NCBI GenBank assembly: GCA_964424115.1
Contig: CAYRHN010000001.1
Coordinates: 1 to 64,000 of the forward strand
DNA: 64,000 bases
From: CAYRHN01 sp964424115
GTDB taxonomy: Bacteria > Chloroflexota > Anaerolineae > Anaerolineales > Anaerolineaceae
Direction: 5' to 3'
Below the pieces are notes generated by a model. That model was not told the origin of the DNA. It did not search any database and worked only from the letters and a program-made list of their open reading frames with translations. The position numbers and the translations under genes were made by a program. Position 1 is the first letter of the stretch. Each line of letters opens with the position of its first letter. Of the stretch, positions 33,913-42,686 are shown one piece after another.

Positions 33913-33959
33913 AATTAACCTCGAATAAAGAGACTGAAATCGGATGAATCTTACCGGAG

Positions 33960-33965
33960 ATTATA
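33960..33965 (-). promoter_or_regulatory. -10 box of the DegV gene
   Basis: Minus-strand TATAAT, about 48 nt upstream of the start codon; the -35 region is poor. Confidence 0.45.
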
Positions 33966-34095
33966 ACCCGCATCCGGTGCTTTGGTTGCGGAAAAGACTT
34001 ATCAAGCGCGAAGGCTCAAATGCGCCGGATGTAATATGCCCTTTATTTGGAGAAAAGTAACTTAAAGAAGGAAAAACGGACACAAAATATTTCCC

Positions 34096-34124
34096 TTGAC
34101 CAATCGGAGGTTACAGGCTAAAAT
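34096..34124 (+). promoter_or_regulatory. Sigma-70 promoter of the ffh operon
   Basis: TTGACC (34096-34101), 17-bp spacer, TAAAAT (34119-34124). A small hairpin ACTCCC/GGGAGT (34138-34155) follows in the leader before ffh. Confidence 0.75.
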
Positions 34125-34182
34125 CACAGTTCGTGTGACTCCCCTGGGTGGGAGTGTATTTTGAATTTGATGGAAACCAGGC

Positions 34183-35505
34183 ATGTTTGAGAACCTGACC
34201 GAACGTCTGAACAATATCTTCCAGGAACTGCGCCGGCACGGGAAATTGACCGAAGCCGACGTGGACCTGGCTATGCGCGAAGTGCGCATGGCCCTGCTGG
34301 AAGCAGATGTGCATTACAGCGTGGTGAAGAGCTTTGTGGCGCGGGTGAAAGAACGTTCCATTGGAGCGGAGGTTTCGCGCGCGTTGAACCCGGCCCAACA
34401 GGTGATCAAGATCGTGAACGAAGAGTTGATCGCCACACTGGGCGAACCGGCGCGACTGAACCTGAGCGGTCCGCGCCCGCGGGTGATCATGATGGTGGGG
34501 TTGCAAGGCTCGGGCAAGACCACGGCAGCCGGGAAACTGGCGCGTTTACTGCGCAGCCAGGGAGAACGTGTGCTGTTGGTGGCGGCCGACCCGTACCGTC
34601 CGGCTGCGATCAAGCAGTTGCAGACGCTGGGTGAACGGGTGGGGGTGCCAGTCTTTACCCAGGACGGGATCAAGCCGCCGGAAGTGGCGGCGCACGCCTA
34701 TGACCAGGCCCAAAAAGGCGGCGTAACGGTGATGATCATCGACACCGCCGGACGCTCGCAACTGGATAACCAGTTGATGGATGAGCTGCGCTCCATTTCC
34801 AAGCGTGTGCCAGCAGCCGAGATCCTGCTGGTGGTAGACTCGATGGTCGGGCAAGAAGCCCTGCACATTGCCGAAGGTTTCCGCGACACGGTCACGTTGA
34901 CCGGGCTGGTGCTGACCAAGATGGACGGCGATTCGCGCGGCGGTGCGGCGATCTCGATCCGCTCTGTGACGGGAGTGCCGATCAAATTCCTGGGCACTGG
35001 CGAAGGCCTGGATGCCCTGGAGACCTACGATCCGGCGCGTTTGAGTTCGCGGATCCTGGGCATGGGCGATATGATCGGGCTGATCGAACAGGCCCAGGCA
35101 GCCTTTGACCAGAAGACTGCCCAGGAACAGGCCACGCGCATGATGAAAGGCCAGTTCACCCTGGAAGATTTTGCCAACCAGCTGCGCAGCCTGCGCAAGA
35201 TGGGGCCGCTGACCAAGGTGCTGGAAATGCTGCCCGGCGGCCTGGGACAGGCGGCGCGCTCTGTGGACCCCAACGAGGCCGAAAAACAATTGAAAGTGAC
35301 CGAGGCGGTGATCGCCTCGATGACCTTGCAAGAAAGGCGGAATCCGGATATCCTTAATGCCAGCCGGCGCCGCCGGATCGCGCGCGGGTCGGGAACCGAT
35401 GTGCAGGATGTCAACCGCATCCTCAAGCAGTTCCGTGAAGCCCAGCGCATGATGAAAACCCTACAAAAAACCGGAGGTCGCGGTCTTTCGCGTCTGTTCG
35501 GCTAA
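34183..35505 (+). CDS. ffh: Signal recognition particle protein Ffh (SRP54)
   Basis: A 440-residue GTPase that with 4.5S RNA brings nascent membrane proteins to FtsY. The N domain (1-95) is followed by the G domain with P-loop GLQGSGKTT (106-114), DTAGR, TKMDGDSRGG and GTGEG motifs, and the methionine-rich M domain (about 300-440), which has the RRRRIARGSG RNA-binding helix (as SRRRRIARGSGTDVQDVN). Length is normal. The ribosome site is weak (GGA about 10 nt upstream). It heads a run with rpsP, khpA and rimM, a common bacterial order. Confidence 0.96.
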   Translation: MFENLTERLNNIFQELRRHGKLTEADVDLAMREVRMALLEADVHYSVVKSFVARVKERSIGAEVSRALNPAQQVIKIVNEELIATLGEPARLNLSGPRPRVIMMVGLQGSGKTTAAGKLARLLRSQGERVLLVAADPYRPAAIKQLQTLGERVGVPVFTQDGIKPPEVAAHAYDQAQKGGVTVMIIDTAGRSQLDNQLMDELRSISKRVPAAEILLVVDSMVGQEALHIAEGFRDTVTLTGLVLTKMDGDSRGGAAISIRSVTGVPIKFLGTGEGLDALETYDPARLSSRILGMGDMIGLIEQAQAAFDQKTAQEQATRMMKGQFTLEDFANQLRSLRKMGPLTKVLEMLPGGLGQAARSVDPNEAEKQLKVTEAVIASMTLQERRNPDILNASRRRRIARGSGTDVQDVNRILKQFREAQRMMKTLQKTGGRGLSRLFG

Positions 35506-35624
35506 CCCGCTTCTGGTGGAGGAGACCCCCCCTAGCGCACCTTCAGCGCCCCTCCCTCCTCTACAGCATCCGGGTATCGATATTCAAATCAACATCAAGT
35601 TGGATAATAGGAGATATAAAGAAA

Positions 35625-35969
35625 ATGGTACGCATTCGTTTACGCCGCATTGGCCTCAAGGCTCAGCCGAGCTATCGCCTGATCGCCGCCGACAAAGAAA
35701 GCCCCCGCGATGGGCGCTTCCTGGAGATCCTGGGATCATACAATCCCCGTATGAATCCGTTCACTTTTGATGTGGACGAAGCCCGCATTTATGATTGGAT
35801 GCTGAAAGGCGCCCAACCGACCGAGTCCGTGGCCCGTCTGTTCAAGAGTGTGGGACTGGATAAGCGTTTTGCCCGCGTGAAAGCCGGTGAAGCGCTGGAA
35901 GCTGTTCTGGCCGACGCGAAAGCTTATTACGAGACGCGCAAATCCAACCCTAAGACCAGCGAAGCTTAG
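35625..35969 (+). CDS. rpsP: 30S ribosomal protein S16
   Basis: A 114-residue small-subunit protein. It starts MVRIRLRRIGLKAQPSYRLI, followed by DKESPRDGRFLEILGSYNP, the S16 core. A C-terminal extension (about 85-114, rich in Ala, Lys and Glu) exceeds the roughly 82-residue E. coli form, as in many Gram-positives. AGGAGATAT precedes the ATG. The 119-nt gap after ffh has no clear terminator. Confidence 0.96.
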   Translation: MVRIRLRRIGLKAQPSYRLIAADKESPRDGRFLEILGSYNPRMNPFTFDVDEARIYDWMLKGAQPTESVARLFKSVGLDKRFARVKAGEALEAVLADAKAYYETRKSNPKTSEA

Positions 35970-35987
35970 TCTACCGGGTAACTAGAG

Positions 35988-36044
35988 CTTCCGAAGGTTG
36001 AGGCAGATTTTTGGCCTTCGGGAGGACCGTTCTATCTTGAACGG
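35988..36044 (+). promoter_or_regulatory. Two hairpins between rpsP and khpA
   Basis: CTTCCGAAGG (35988-35997) pairs with CCTTCGGGAG (36015-36024, G-T pairs allowed), and CCGTTC (36027-36032) with GAACGG (36039-36044). They could set the stoichiometry of S16 relative to the downstream genes. Confidence 0.45.
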
Positions 36045-36056
36045 AAGGGAGCCGGC

Positions 36057-36293
36057 ATGAAAGAACTAGTCGAATATATTGCGCGATCGTTAGTGGATGA
36101 TCCGAGCACTGTGAAGGTGTCCCAGAGCCGCAAGGGCAGCGAAACTGTCCTGGAATTGCATGTGGCAAAGGAAGATATGGGCCGGATTATTGGCAAAGGT
36201 GGACGGGTTGCCAATGCTTTGCGCATTTTGCTGCGCGTGGCAGCTGCGCGCGAAGGAAAACAGGTTAACCTGGAAGTGGTTGAACCGCGATGA
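36057..36293 (+). CDS. khpA: KH-domain RNA-binding protein KhpA
   Basis: A 78-residue single KH-domain protein (MKELVEYIARSLVDDPSTV start, then GRIIGKGGRVANALRILL with the GxxG loop). In Gram-positives it partners KhpB and binds many RNAs. Its position between rpsP and rimM is conserved across many bacteria. GGGAG precedes the ATG. Its stop overlaps the rimM start. Confidence 0.95.
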   Translation: MKELVEYIARSLVDDPSTVKVSQSRKGSETVLELHVAKEDMGRIIGKGGRVANALRILLRVAAAREGKQVNLEVVEPR

Positions 36294-36895
36294 TGCAAAA
36301 ATCCCCACGGGGAAAACATTCCGCGTCCAAACCAACGCCGGGGGCTGATCCGCAAGACCGACCAACGCAGGAAACCATCGGCTCGCCCAAACCGGGCGAG
36401 CCGACTTTCTTGGTGGTGGGGAAACTGCGCCGCCCGCATGGGGTGAAGGGCGAGATCATGATGGATATCCTGACGGATTTTCCGCAGCGCCTGCGTAAGG
36501 GCAAGCAGGTATTCGTGGGGCCGCAGCATACCCCGCAGACGATCACCAGTGTGCGCACCAAAAACCAGACCTTGCTGGTCAGTTTTGCAGGGTTTGAGGA
36601 TTGCGACCAGGTGGGCGTTTTGCGCAATATGGATGTGTATGTACAGTCGGCTGGTCTGCCTGAACTGCCGGAAGGCGAGTATTATTTCCACCAATTGATC
36701 GGCCTGAAGGTGGTGGATGAGGCGGGAAATGCGTTGGGAGAATTGACCGAGATCTTAGAGACAGGCGCCAACAATGTTTACGTGGTGCGCAACGCGGAAG
36801 ACCGGGAGATACTCCTGCCGGCAATTGACGGAGAAGTGATCTTAAAAGTGGATCTGGAGCGGGGTGAAATGCACGTATGCCCGCCGGTCTGGTAA
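36290..36895 (+). CDS. rimM: Ribosome maturation factor RimM
   Basis: A 201-residue 16S rRNA processing factor that acts in 30S head assembly and binds S19. After a 40-residue charged, Pro-rich N-terminal extension not usual in the family, the core begins FLVVGKLRRPHGVKGEI, with the PRC-barrel half around YYFHQLIGLKVVDEAGNALGEL and VYVVRNAEDREILLPAI. It starts at ATG 36290, overlapping khpA by 4 nt. A later start within the extension cannot be excluded. Confidence 0.93.
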   Translation: MMQKSPRGKHSASKPTPGADPQDRPTQETIGSPKPGEPTFLVVGKLRRPHGVKGEIMMDILTDFPQRLRKGKQVFVGPQHTPQTITSVRTKNQTLLVSFAGFEDCDQVGVLRNMDVYVQSAGLPELPEGEYYFHQLIGLKVVDEAGNALGELTEILETGANNVYVVRNAEDREILLPAIDGEVILKVDLERGEMHVCPPVW

Positions 36896-36908
36896 GAAGG
36901 TACGGGGG

Positions 36909-38042
36909 ATGGACGAACGCGCGTATTGGGTCGGGTTTAACAAGGTGCGGGGGATTGGTGCGGTGCGCCTGCGCGGGCTGCTGGATTTCTTTGGGAGGCT
37001 GGATGTGGCCTGGGAGGCGCCCGCGGAAGGATTGAAAGCGGCCGGTTTGCCCGCCAAAGTGATCGAGCAACAGCTTAAGCTGAGGCGCGAGCTGGACCTG
37101 GACAAGGAAATGGACGCCATCCAGCACAAAGGCATCCGGGTGATGACCTGGGAAGACGAAGATTACCCGCGCCGCTTGAAAGAGATCGACCAGCCGCCGC
37201 CCGTGTTGTACTGGTTAGGCAGCTTTGAGCCGGAGGATGAATGGGCAATCGCCATCGTCGGCACGCGTAAGGTCACAGCTTACGGGCGGCAGGTGACCGA
37301 TGAACTGGCGGCCTTCCTGGCGCACAACGGTGTGACCGTGGTGAGCGGGATGGCGCGCGGGGTGGACGGCACGGCGCACGACAGCGCACTGCGCAACGGG
37401 GGGCGCACGTTGGGCGTGTTGGGCTGTGGGGTAGATGTGGTCTATCCCCCAGAACACCGTAAGCTGGCGGAGCGGATCGCTGCACAAGGCGCCCTGGTTT
37501 CGGATTACGCGCCCGGCACCCAGCCAGACGCGGTAAACTTTCCGCCGCGCAACCGGATCATTTCCGGTCTGTGCCCCGCCACGGTGGTGACCGAAGCCGA
37601 TAAAGAAAGCGGAGCGTTGATCACGGCTGAATTTGCCAACAGTCAGGGTCGGGATGTTTTTGCGGTGCCGGGGAACATCAATGCGCCGCAGAGCAGAGGG
37701 ACCAATCTGCTGATCGCGCGGGGAGCGCATCCGATGCTGCGTCCGCAGGATGTGTTGGAAGTGGTAGGAATGCAATATATTCAGGAGGAACGGGCAGCAC
37801 GGCAAACGCTGCCGGCGGATGACGTGGAAAAAGCCTTGCTGGCCGTGTTGGGCTCGCAGCCGCTGCATATAGATGAAATTCGTAATTTATCGGACTTGCC
37901 AATTGAGAAAGTATCGGCTACACTCACCATGATGGAATTAAAAGGAATGGTCCAGCAGGTAGGCGGAATGAGCTATATTGCATTACGCGAAGAGCAAGCC
38001 GGTTATACCGCCGGCGATGCGGAGGACAATGTCCATTCTTGA
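36909..38042 (+). CDS. dprA: DNA-processing protein DprA (Smf)
   Basis: A 377-residue protein that loads RecA onto incoming single-stranded DNA in natural transformation, also found in non-competent species. An N-terminal helical SAM-like part (1-95) precedes the Rossmann-like core: AIVGTRKVTAYG, VVSGMARGVDGTAH, LGCGVDVVYPPEH, NFPPRNRIISGL and DVFAVPGNINAP. A winged-helix DML1-like C-terminus (about 305-370) follows. The start at 36909 is 14 nt after rimM with a G-rich ribosome site; the frame extends further upstream but only over rimM. Confidence 0.94.
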   Translation: MDERAYWVGFNKVRGIGAVRLRGLLDFFGRLDVAWEAPAEGLKAAGLPAKVIEQQLKLRRELDLDKEMDAIQHKGIRVMTWEDEDYPRRLKEIDQPPPVLYWLGSFEPEDEWAIAIVGTRKVTAYGRQVTDELAAFLAHNGVTVVSGMARGVDGTAHDSALRNGGRTLGVLGCGVDVVYPPEHRKLAERIAAQGALVSDYAPGTQPDAVNFPPRNRIISGLCPATVVTEADKESGALITAEFANSQGRDVFAVPGNINAPQSRGTNLLIARGAHPMLRPQDVLEVVGMQYIQEERAARQTLPADDVEKALLAVLGSQPLHIDEIRNLSDLPIEKVSATLTMMELKGMVQQVGGMSYIALREEQAGYTAGDAEDNVHS

Positions 38043-39129
38043 TCATACCTATGCGGTGATCATGGCGGGGGGCGGTGGAGTTCGTCTGTGGCCGCTGTCA
38101 CGTAAAATGCGCCCCAAGCAGATGGTGCGGTTATTGAAGGATCGCACCCTGTTCCAATTGGCGGTGGATCGCCTGGCGGGTTTGTTGCCGGCGGAACGAG
38201 TGATTGTGGTGACGGCAGAAGAGCAAGCGCCAGAATTGATGCGTCAGGTGCCGGAGATCCCGGTTGAAAATTATTTACTGGAGCCTTCGCCAAAGAACAC
38301 CGCTACGGTGGTGGGGTATGCGGCGGTGGCGGTGCGCCAGCGTGATGCGCAGGCCAACATGATCGTGCTGACGGCCGATCATTTTATTGAAAATATTGAG
38401 CATTTCCAACACCTGCTGCGGGCAGGGCTGGAGGCCGCCGGGCAAGGCTACCTGGTGACGCTGGGGATTGAACCAACTTATCCCACCAGCGGATACGGAT
38501 ATATCCAGCAAGGCCCGAAATTGCCCGATATTGACGGGTTGCAGGTTTTTGAGGTGGCCAAGTTCATCGAGAAACCTCCCCGAGAACTGGCGGAGCGTTT
38601 TCTGACAGAAGGTGGGTATGCCTGGAATTCGGGCATGTTTATCTGGAAAAGCGAGCGTATTTGGGAGGAATTTGGCAGGCATATGCCCGACCTGGCCAAC
38701 CGGTTGGCGAAGCTGGAATCGGCCTGGCCCGATCCCGCGAAACGGGCAGAAACCCTGGCCGAGATCTGGCCGGGGATCCAGCCGCAACCGGTGGATAAAG
38801 GGATCATGGAGAAGGCCGAGATGGCGGCAGTGCTGCCGGCCCTGGATTTGGGTTGGAGCGATGTGGGCAACTGGGACTCGTTCTTCGAATTGTTGGAACC
38901 CGACGAGGACGGGAACCTGGTGTTGAGTGGAAAGACGCGCATGATGGATACTTCCGGTTCGCTGGTGTACGGGCAAGAAAACCGGCGGCTGGTGGCGATG
39001 ATCGATGTGGAAGACCTGATCGTGGTGGATACCCCGGACGCTTTGCTGATCTGCAACCGGCATCAGGTGCAGAAGGTGCGGCAGATGGTTGAACTTCTTC
39101 GCGAAAAAGGCGATACAGAATATCTGTAA
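38029..39129 (+). CDS. manC: Mannose-1-phosphate guanylyltransferase
   Basis: A 366-residue nucleotidyltransferase that makes GDP-mannose from mannose-1-phosphate and GTP. The nucleotide-binding loop reads AGGGGVRLWPLSR (13-25), with KPKQ-like RPKQM after it; other family parts are LEPSPKNTA, VLTADHFIEN, FIEKP and AWNSGMFIWK. It lacks the phosphomannose isomerase half of the long ManC. GGAGGAC precedes the ATG at 38029, which overlaps dprA by 14 nt. GDP-mannose would feed the glycan genes at 50-64 kb, an inference. Confidence 0.92.
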   Translation: MSILDHTYAVIMAGGGGVRLWPLSRKMRPKQMVRLLKDRTLFQLAVDRLAGLLPAERVIVVTAEEQAPELMRQVPEIPVENYLLEPSPKNTATVVGYAAVAVRQRDAQANMIVLTADHFIENIEHFQHLLRAGLEAAGQGYLVTLGIEPTYPTSGYGYIQQGPKLPDIDGLQVFEVAKFIEKPPRELAERFLTEGGYAWNSGMFIWKSERIWEEFGRHMPDLANRLAKLESAWPDPAKRAETLAEIWPGIQPQPVDKGIMEKAEMAAVLPALDLGWSDVGNWDSFFELLEPDEDGNLVLSGKTRMMDTSGSLVYGQENRRLVAMIDVEDLIVVDTPDALLICNRHQVQKVRQMVELLREKGDTEYL

Positions 39130-39141
39130 GGAGATGAGACA

Positions 39142-41442
39142 ATGGAAGCCTATTGTGTAAAATGCAGAGAGAAGCGTGAGATCCTGGAGCCCGTGGCTGA
39201 CTTTAATGCTGCCGGGGCAGCAGTGACGCGCGGGGTGTGCGGCGTGTGCGGGACGAAACTGTTCCGCACGGGCAAGACCCCGGCGCACGAGGGCATGGTA
39301 GCCCCGGACCGGGCAGCTTTGAACCGGCGCAGCGGCAAGTTGGTGATCGTCGAATCCCCGGCCAAAGCGCGCACGGTGGGGCGTTTCCTGGGAAAAGGTT
39401 ACACGGTCAAGGCCTCGGTGGGCCATGTGCGTGATTTACTGCGTTCAGAACTTTCGGTGGATGTGGAACATGATTTTAAGCCGAAGTACCGCGTACCGAA
39501 CGAAAAACGGGTGGTGGTGAAGGAGCTGAAAGAGCTGGCAAAGAAAGCCGCGGAAATCTACCTGGCTACCGACCCTGACCGCGAGGGCGAGGCGATTGCC
39601 TGGCACCTGATGGAAGCCGCGGCAATCGAACCGAAATTGTCGAAACGAGTGGTTTTCCACGAGATCACCGAACCGGCGATCAATGATGCCTTTTCACACC
39701 CACGCGAGATCGACATGGCCCTGGTGGATGCGCAGCAGGCGCGGCGCGTGCTGGACCGCCTGGTGGGCTACAGTATCAGCCCGATCTTGTGGGAAAAGGT
39801 GCGCAGCCGCCTTTCGGCTGGACGCGTGCAGTCGGTGGCGCTGCGCCTGATCGTGGAACGCGAACGCGAGATTGAGGCCTTCATTCCGGTGGAATACTGG
39901 ACGATCCAGGCTGAGTTGCGCCCCGAAAAGTCGCGCAGCAAGTATATTGCGCGCCTGTCGCGGGTGGATGACAAGGAGCCGGAACTGCCCAACCAGGAAG
40001 TGGTGCAGGGCATTCTGGAAGATCTGGATAAGGCTGAGTATGTGATCTCGAAGATCAAGCGCGGGGAGCGGCGGCGTAAACCCTCCGCGCCGTTCATCAC
40101 CAGCACACTGCAGCAGGAAGCCTCGCGGCGGCTGGGCTACACCGCCCGGCGCACGATGTCAATCGCGCAGCAGTTATACGAAGGGTTGGACCTGGGCGAA
40201 GGCACCACCGGCTTGATCACCTATATGCGCACGGATTCGACCAATATCTCGGAGATTGCCCTGCGGGAAGTGCGCGAGTATATCCAGGGCACCTTTGGGG
40301 CGGATTTCCTCCCTGCCACACCGCCAACCTATAAGACCCGCGCGGTGGGAGCGCAGGAAGCCCATGAGGCCATCCGGCCTACTTCGGTGCTGCGTCACCC
40401 GGAAAAGATCAAGGAATTTTTAAGCGCCGACCAATTCAAGCTGTACCAGTTGGTCTGGCAGCGCTTTGTTGCCTCGCAAATGGAAGCGGCCGTGTTCGAC
40501 ACGCTAGCGGTGGATGTGGATGCAGCCGGCAAGGCGCACCAGTACACCTTGCGCGCCTCTGGTTCGACCATGAAATTCCCCGGCTTCCTGGTGGTATACG
40601 AGGAAGCCCAGGACGAGGATTCCAAACCGGAAGAGAACGTACGCATTCCGTCCAACATTGCCGAAGGGCAGCGCCAGGATCTGGATCACCTGATCCCCGA
40701 GCAGCATTTCACCCAACCGCCGCCGCGCTTTACCGAGGCTTCGTTGGTGCAGGTGCTGGAGGAGTATGGGATTGGGCGCCCATCCACGTATGCACCGATC
40801 CTTTCGACGATCCAGCAGCGCGGGTATGTGATCCGGGATGCCAAGCGGCTGACCCCGACGGAGATTGGCATTCAGGTCAACGACCTGTTGGTGGAATATT
40901 TCTCGGAGATCGTTGATCCGAAATTCACCGCCGGAATGGAAGCGAGCCTGGATGAGGTGGCCAGCGGAGAGCAGGAGTGGGTGAAGGTGATGGACACGTT
41001 CTACCAGCGTTTTGCTCCGCAAATCACCCGTGCTCAGGCGGATATGCCGGTGCAAAAGGCCGAACTGGAAAAGATCGGCCGGGCCTGCCCGGAATGCGGC
41101 CTGGACCTGGTGATCCGTTGGGGCCGCTACGGCAAGTTCATCTCTTGCAGCGGGTTCCCGGCTTGCCGCCACACCGAAGCCTGGCTGGAAAAGATCGGCG
41201 TGAACTGCCCGAAGTGCGGCGGAGACGTGGTGGAGCGGAAAACGCGCAAGAACCGTATTTTCTTCGGCTGCGCCAATTACCCGACCTGCGATTTCACCTC
41301 CTGGAAACGACCGCTGGCGAAAGCCTGTCCAAGCTGCGGCGGCTTGCTGGTGGTGGCGAACAAGCGCGAAGCGCAATGTTCCAACTGCCAGGAATCCTTC
41401 CTGTTGGAGCAGGTGACTGAATCTGTGGAGCAATCGGCATAA
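39142..41442 (+). CDS. topA: DNA topoisomerase I with N-terminal DUF5679 zinc domain
   Basis: A 766-residue type IA topoisomerase that relaxes negative supercoils. Residues 1-48 are a DUF5679-type zinc module (C5, C8, C33, C36) fused before the TOPRIM start KLVIVESPAKART (66). The catalytic tyrosine is Y361 in GLITYMRTDST, and ATDPDREGEAIAWH is the acidic metal site. The C-terminus has three C4 zinc fingers (CPECG..C..C, CPKCG..C..C, CPSCG..C..C). It follows manC by 12 nt with AAGGAG. The N-terminal fusion is unlike E. coli TopA. Confidence 0.95.
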   Translation: MEAYCVKCREKREILEPVADFNAAGAAVTRGVCGVCGTKLFRTGKTPAHEGMVAPDRAALNRRSGKLVIVESPAKARTVGRFLGKGYTVKASVGHVRDLLRSELSVDVEHDFKPKYRVPNEKRVVVKELKELAKKAAEIYLATDPDREGEAIAWHLMEAAAIEPKLSKRVVFHEITEPAINDAFSHPREIDMALVDAQQARRVLDRLVGYSISPILWEKVRSRLSAGRVQSVALRLIVEREREIEAFIPVEYWTIQAELRPEKSRSKYIARLSRVDDKEPELPNQEVVQGILEDLDKAEYVISKIKRGERRRKPSAPFITSTLQQEASRRLGYTARRTMSIAQQLYEGLDLGEGTTGLITYMRTDSTNISEIALREVREYIQGTFGADFLPATPPTYKTRAVGAQEAHEAIRPTSVLRHPEKIKEFLSADQFKLYQLVWQRFVASQMEAAVFDTLAVDVDAAGKAHQYTLRASGSTMKFPGFLVVYEEAQDEDSKPEENVRIPSNIAEGQRQDLDHLIPEQHFTQPPPRFTEASLVQVLEEYGIGRPSTYAPILSTIQQRGYVIRDAKRLTPTEIGIQVNDLLVEYFSEIVDPKFTAGMEASLDEVASGEQEWVKVMDTFYQRFAPQITRAQADMPVQKAELEKIGRACPECGLDLVIRWGRYGKFISCSGFPACRHTEAWLEKIGVNCPKCGGDVVERKTRKNRIFFGCANYPTCDFTSWKRPLAKACPSCGGLLVVANKREAQCSNCQESFLLEQVTESVEQSA

Positions 41443-41488
41443 TTCCTGCGGGATGAGCCGTTTGCAGAGCGATCGGCATCATTCTTGC
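41428..41488 (+). repeat. 22-bp imperfect direct repeat at the end of topA
   Basis: GAGCAATCGGCATAATTCCT at 41428 is repeated as GAGCGATCGGCATCATTCTT at 41467 (period 39). The first copy spans the last topA codons and stop. Confidence 0.65.
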
Positions 41489-41527
41489 AACGAGTGGTTT
41501 TGTATCCATTTGACCGGCATGAGATAG

Positions 41528-41556
41528 TTGCCTTATTGTAAAATATGTTCTAAAAT
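41528..41556 (+). promoter_or_regulatory. Sigma-70 promoter before the gene at 41616
   Basis: TTGCCT (41528-41533), 17-bp spacer, TAAAAT (41551-41556), about 53 nt before the start codon's expected leader. Confidence 0.7.
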
Positions 41557-41615
41557 AAGTAGGTACTATTTCATGGCGATCACAAATTGATTGAGAACCC
41601 CTGGAGGACAGGAAC

Positions 41616-42626
41616 ATGAATAAATTGCTTGATATTTTCAAAAAACCATTGTGGGCCGGTGTAGCAGGTTTGGTTATCGGCCTGATCATCGGCTTGCCGA
41701 TCCTTGGTTGGGGACTGTGGCCGGTCAAGTGGTATGATGCCGCGCCGTCTCACTTACGCGCCGACTTGCAAGAGGATTACATGCGCATGGCGGTTGAGTC
41801 CTACATTTTGGACGGAGACGCAGGGCAGGCCCTCACCCGGTATAACAACCTGGGAGATAACAAGGCTGCGATCCTGGACCAGGTGATCAAGAACCCAGGC
41901 AAGCTCAATCCGATGAACATCCAGGGATTCAAGGGCGTAGTAGAAGGTACAAACCCGGTCATTCCGGCCGGTACCACTCCGCAGGCTTCTGCGACAACCG
42001 CACCTGCAGCGCAAGGTGGTGGTTCTTCGCTGATCCCGATCTTGTGCGTTGTCCTGCTGGTGGTGGGCGGCATTGCGGCCTGGTGGTTCCTCTTCCGTCC
42101 TCGATACGGCCCGGCCAAGCAGAATGTCTATAGCGAGGCAGCTGAGATCAACCGGACTACCGAACGCACCGATTACGAATCACAGGGCATCCAGGTGGTG
42201 GGCCAGTTTATGACCACTTACAAACTGGGAACCGACCTGTATGACGACTCGTTCAGCATCGATTCGGCCAATGGTGAATTCCTGGGCGAGTGCGGTGTAG
42301 GAATTTCCGAGACGATCGGCGTGGGCGACCCGAAGAAGGTTACCGCTTTTGAGGTGTGGTTGTTCGATAAGAACGATATCCAGACGGTGACCAAAGTGAT
42401 GATGAGCGAACATGCTTTCAATGATCCAGCCACGTTGCAAAAGCTGGCCTCGAAGGGCGAGCCGGTGGAGATCGGACCTGACAAACGCGTTTTGTTGGAA
42501 ACCGCTACTCTCCAACTGGAAGCTCGCGTGGTGGATGTGATCTATGGACAGGGCGCGCTGCCTCCGAACAGTTTCTTTGAGAGGCTGACCCTGGAACTGG
42601 CCGTGTGGCCGAAACCGGCGGCATAA
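41616..42626 (+). CDS. Two-helix membrane protein of unknown function
   Basis: A 336-residue protein: an N-terminal transmembrane helix (about 13-35), a helical periplasmic part (about 40-110), a Thr/Ala/Gly linker, a second helix (about 140-160), and a C-terminal domain of about 160 residues (from QNVYSEAAEIN) that is predicted cytoplasmic and beta-rich. No enzyme motif is recognised. GGAGGACAGG precedes the ATG, and the gene has its own strong promoter and terminator, so it is likely well expressed. The two-helix layout would place both ends inside the cell. Confidence 0.72.
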   Translation: MNKLLDIFKKPLWAGVAGLVIGLIIGLPILGWGLWPVKWYDAAPSHLRADLQEDYMRMAVESYILDGDAGQALTRYNNLGDNKAAILDQVIKNPGKLNPMNIQGFKGVVEGTNPVIPAGTTPQASATTAPAAQGGGSSLIPILCVVLLVVGGIAAWWFLFRPRYGPAKQNVYSEAAEINRTTERTDYESQGIQVVGQFMTTYKLGTDLYDDSFSIDSANGEFLGECGVGISETIGVGDPKKVTAFEVWLFDKNDIQTVTKVMMSEHAFNDPATLQKLASKGEPVEIGPDKRVLLETATLQLEARVVDVIYGQGALPPNSFFERLTLELAVWPKPAA

Positions 42627-42635
42627 ACAAAATAG

Positions 42636-42668
42636 AAAAACCACCCGTTCGCGGGTGGTTTTTTTTGT
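42636..42668. terminator. Strong bidirectional terminator before greA
   Basis: AAAAACCACCCG (42636-42647), loop TTCG, CGGGTGGTTTTT and a run of eight or more T; its A-run makes it work for the convergent greA operon too. Confidence 0.9.
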
Positions 42669-42686
42669 GCATGGAGGGAAAACAAT

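Noticed and set aside
33913..34182. Possible 4.5S RNA gene before ffh
   Set aside because: The spacer lacks the GGAA-type SRP hairpin; only promoters and a small leader hairpin were found.
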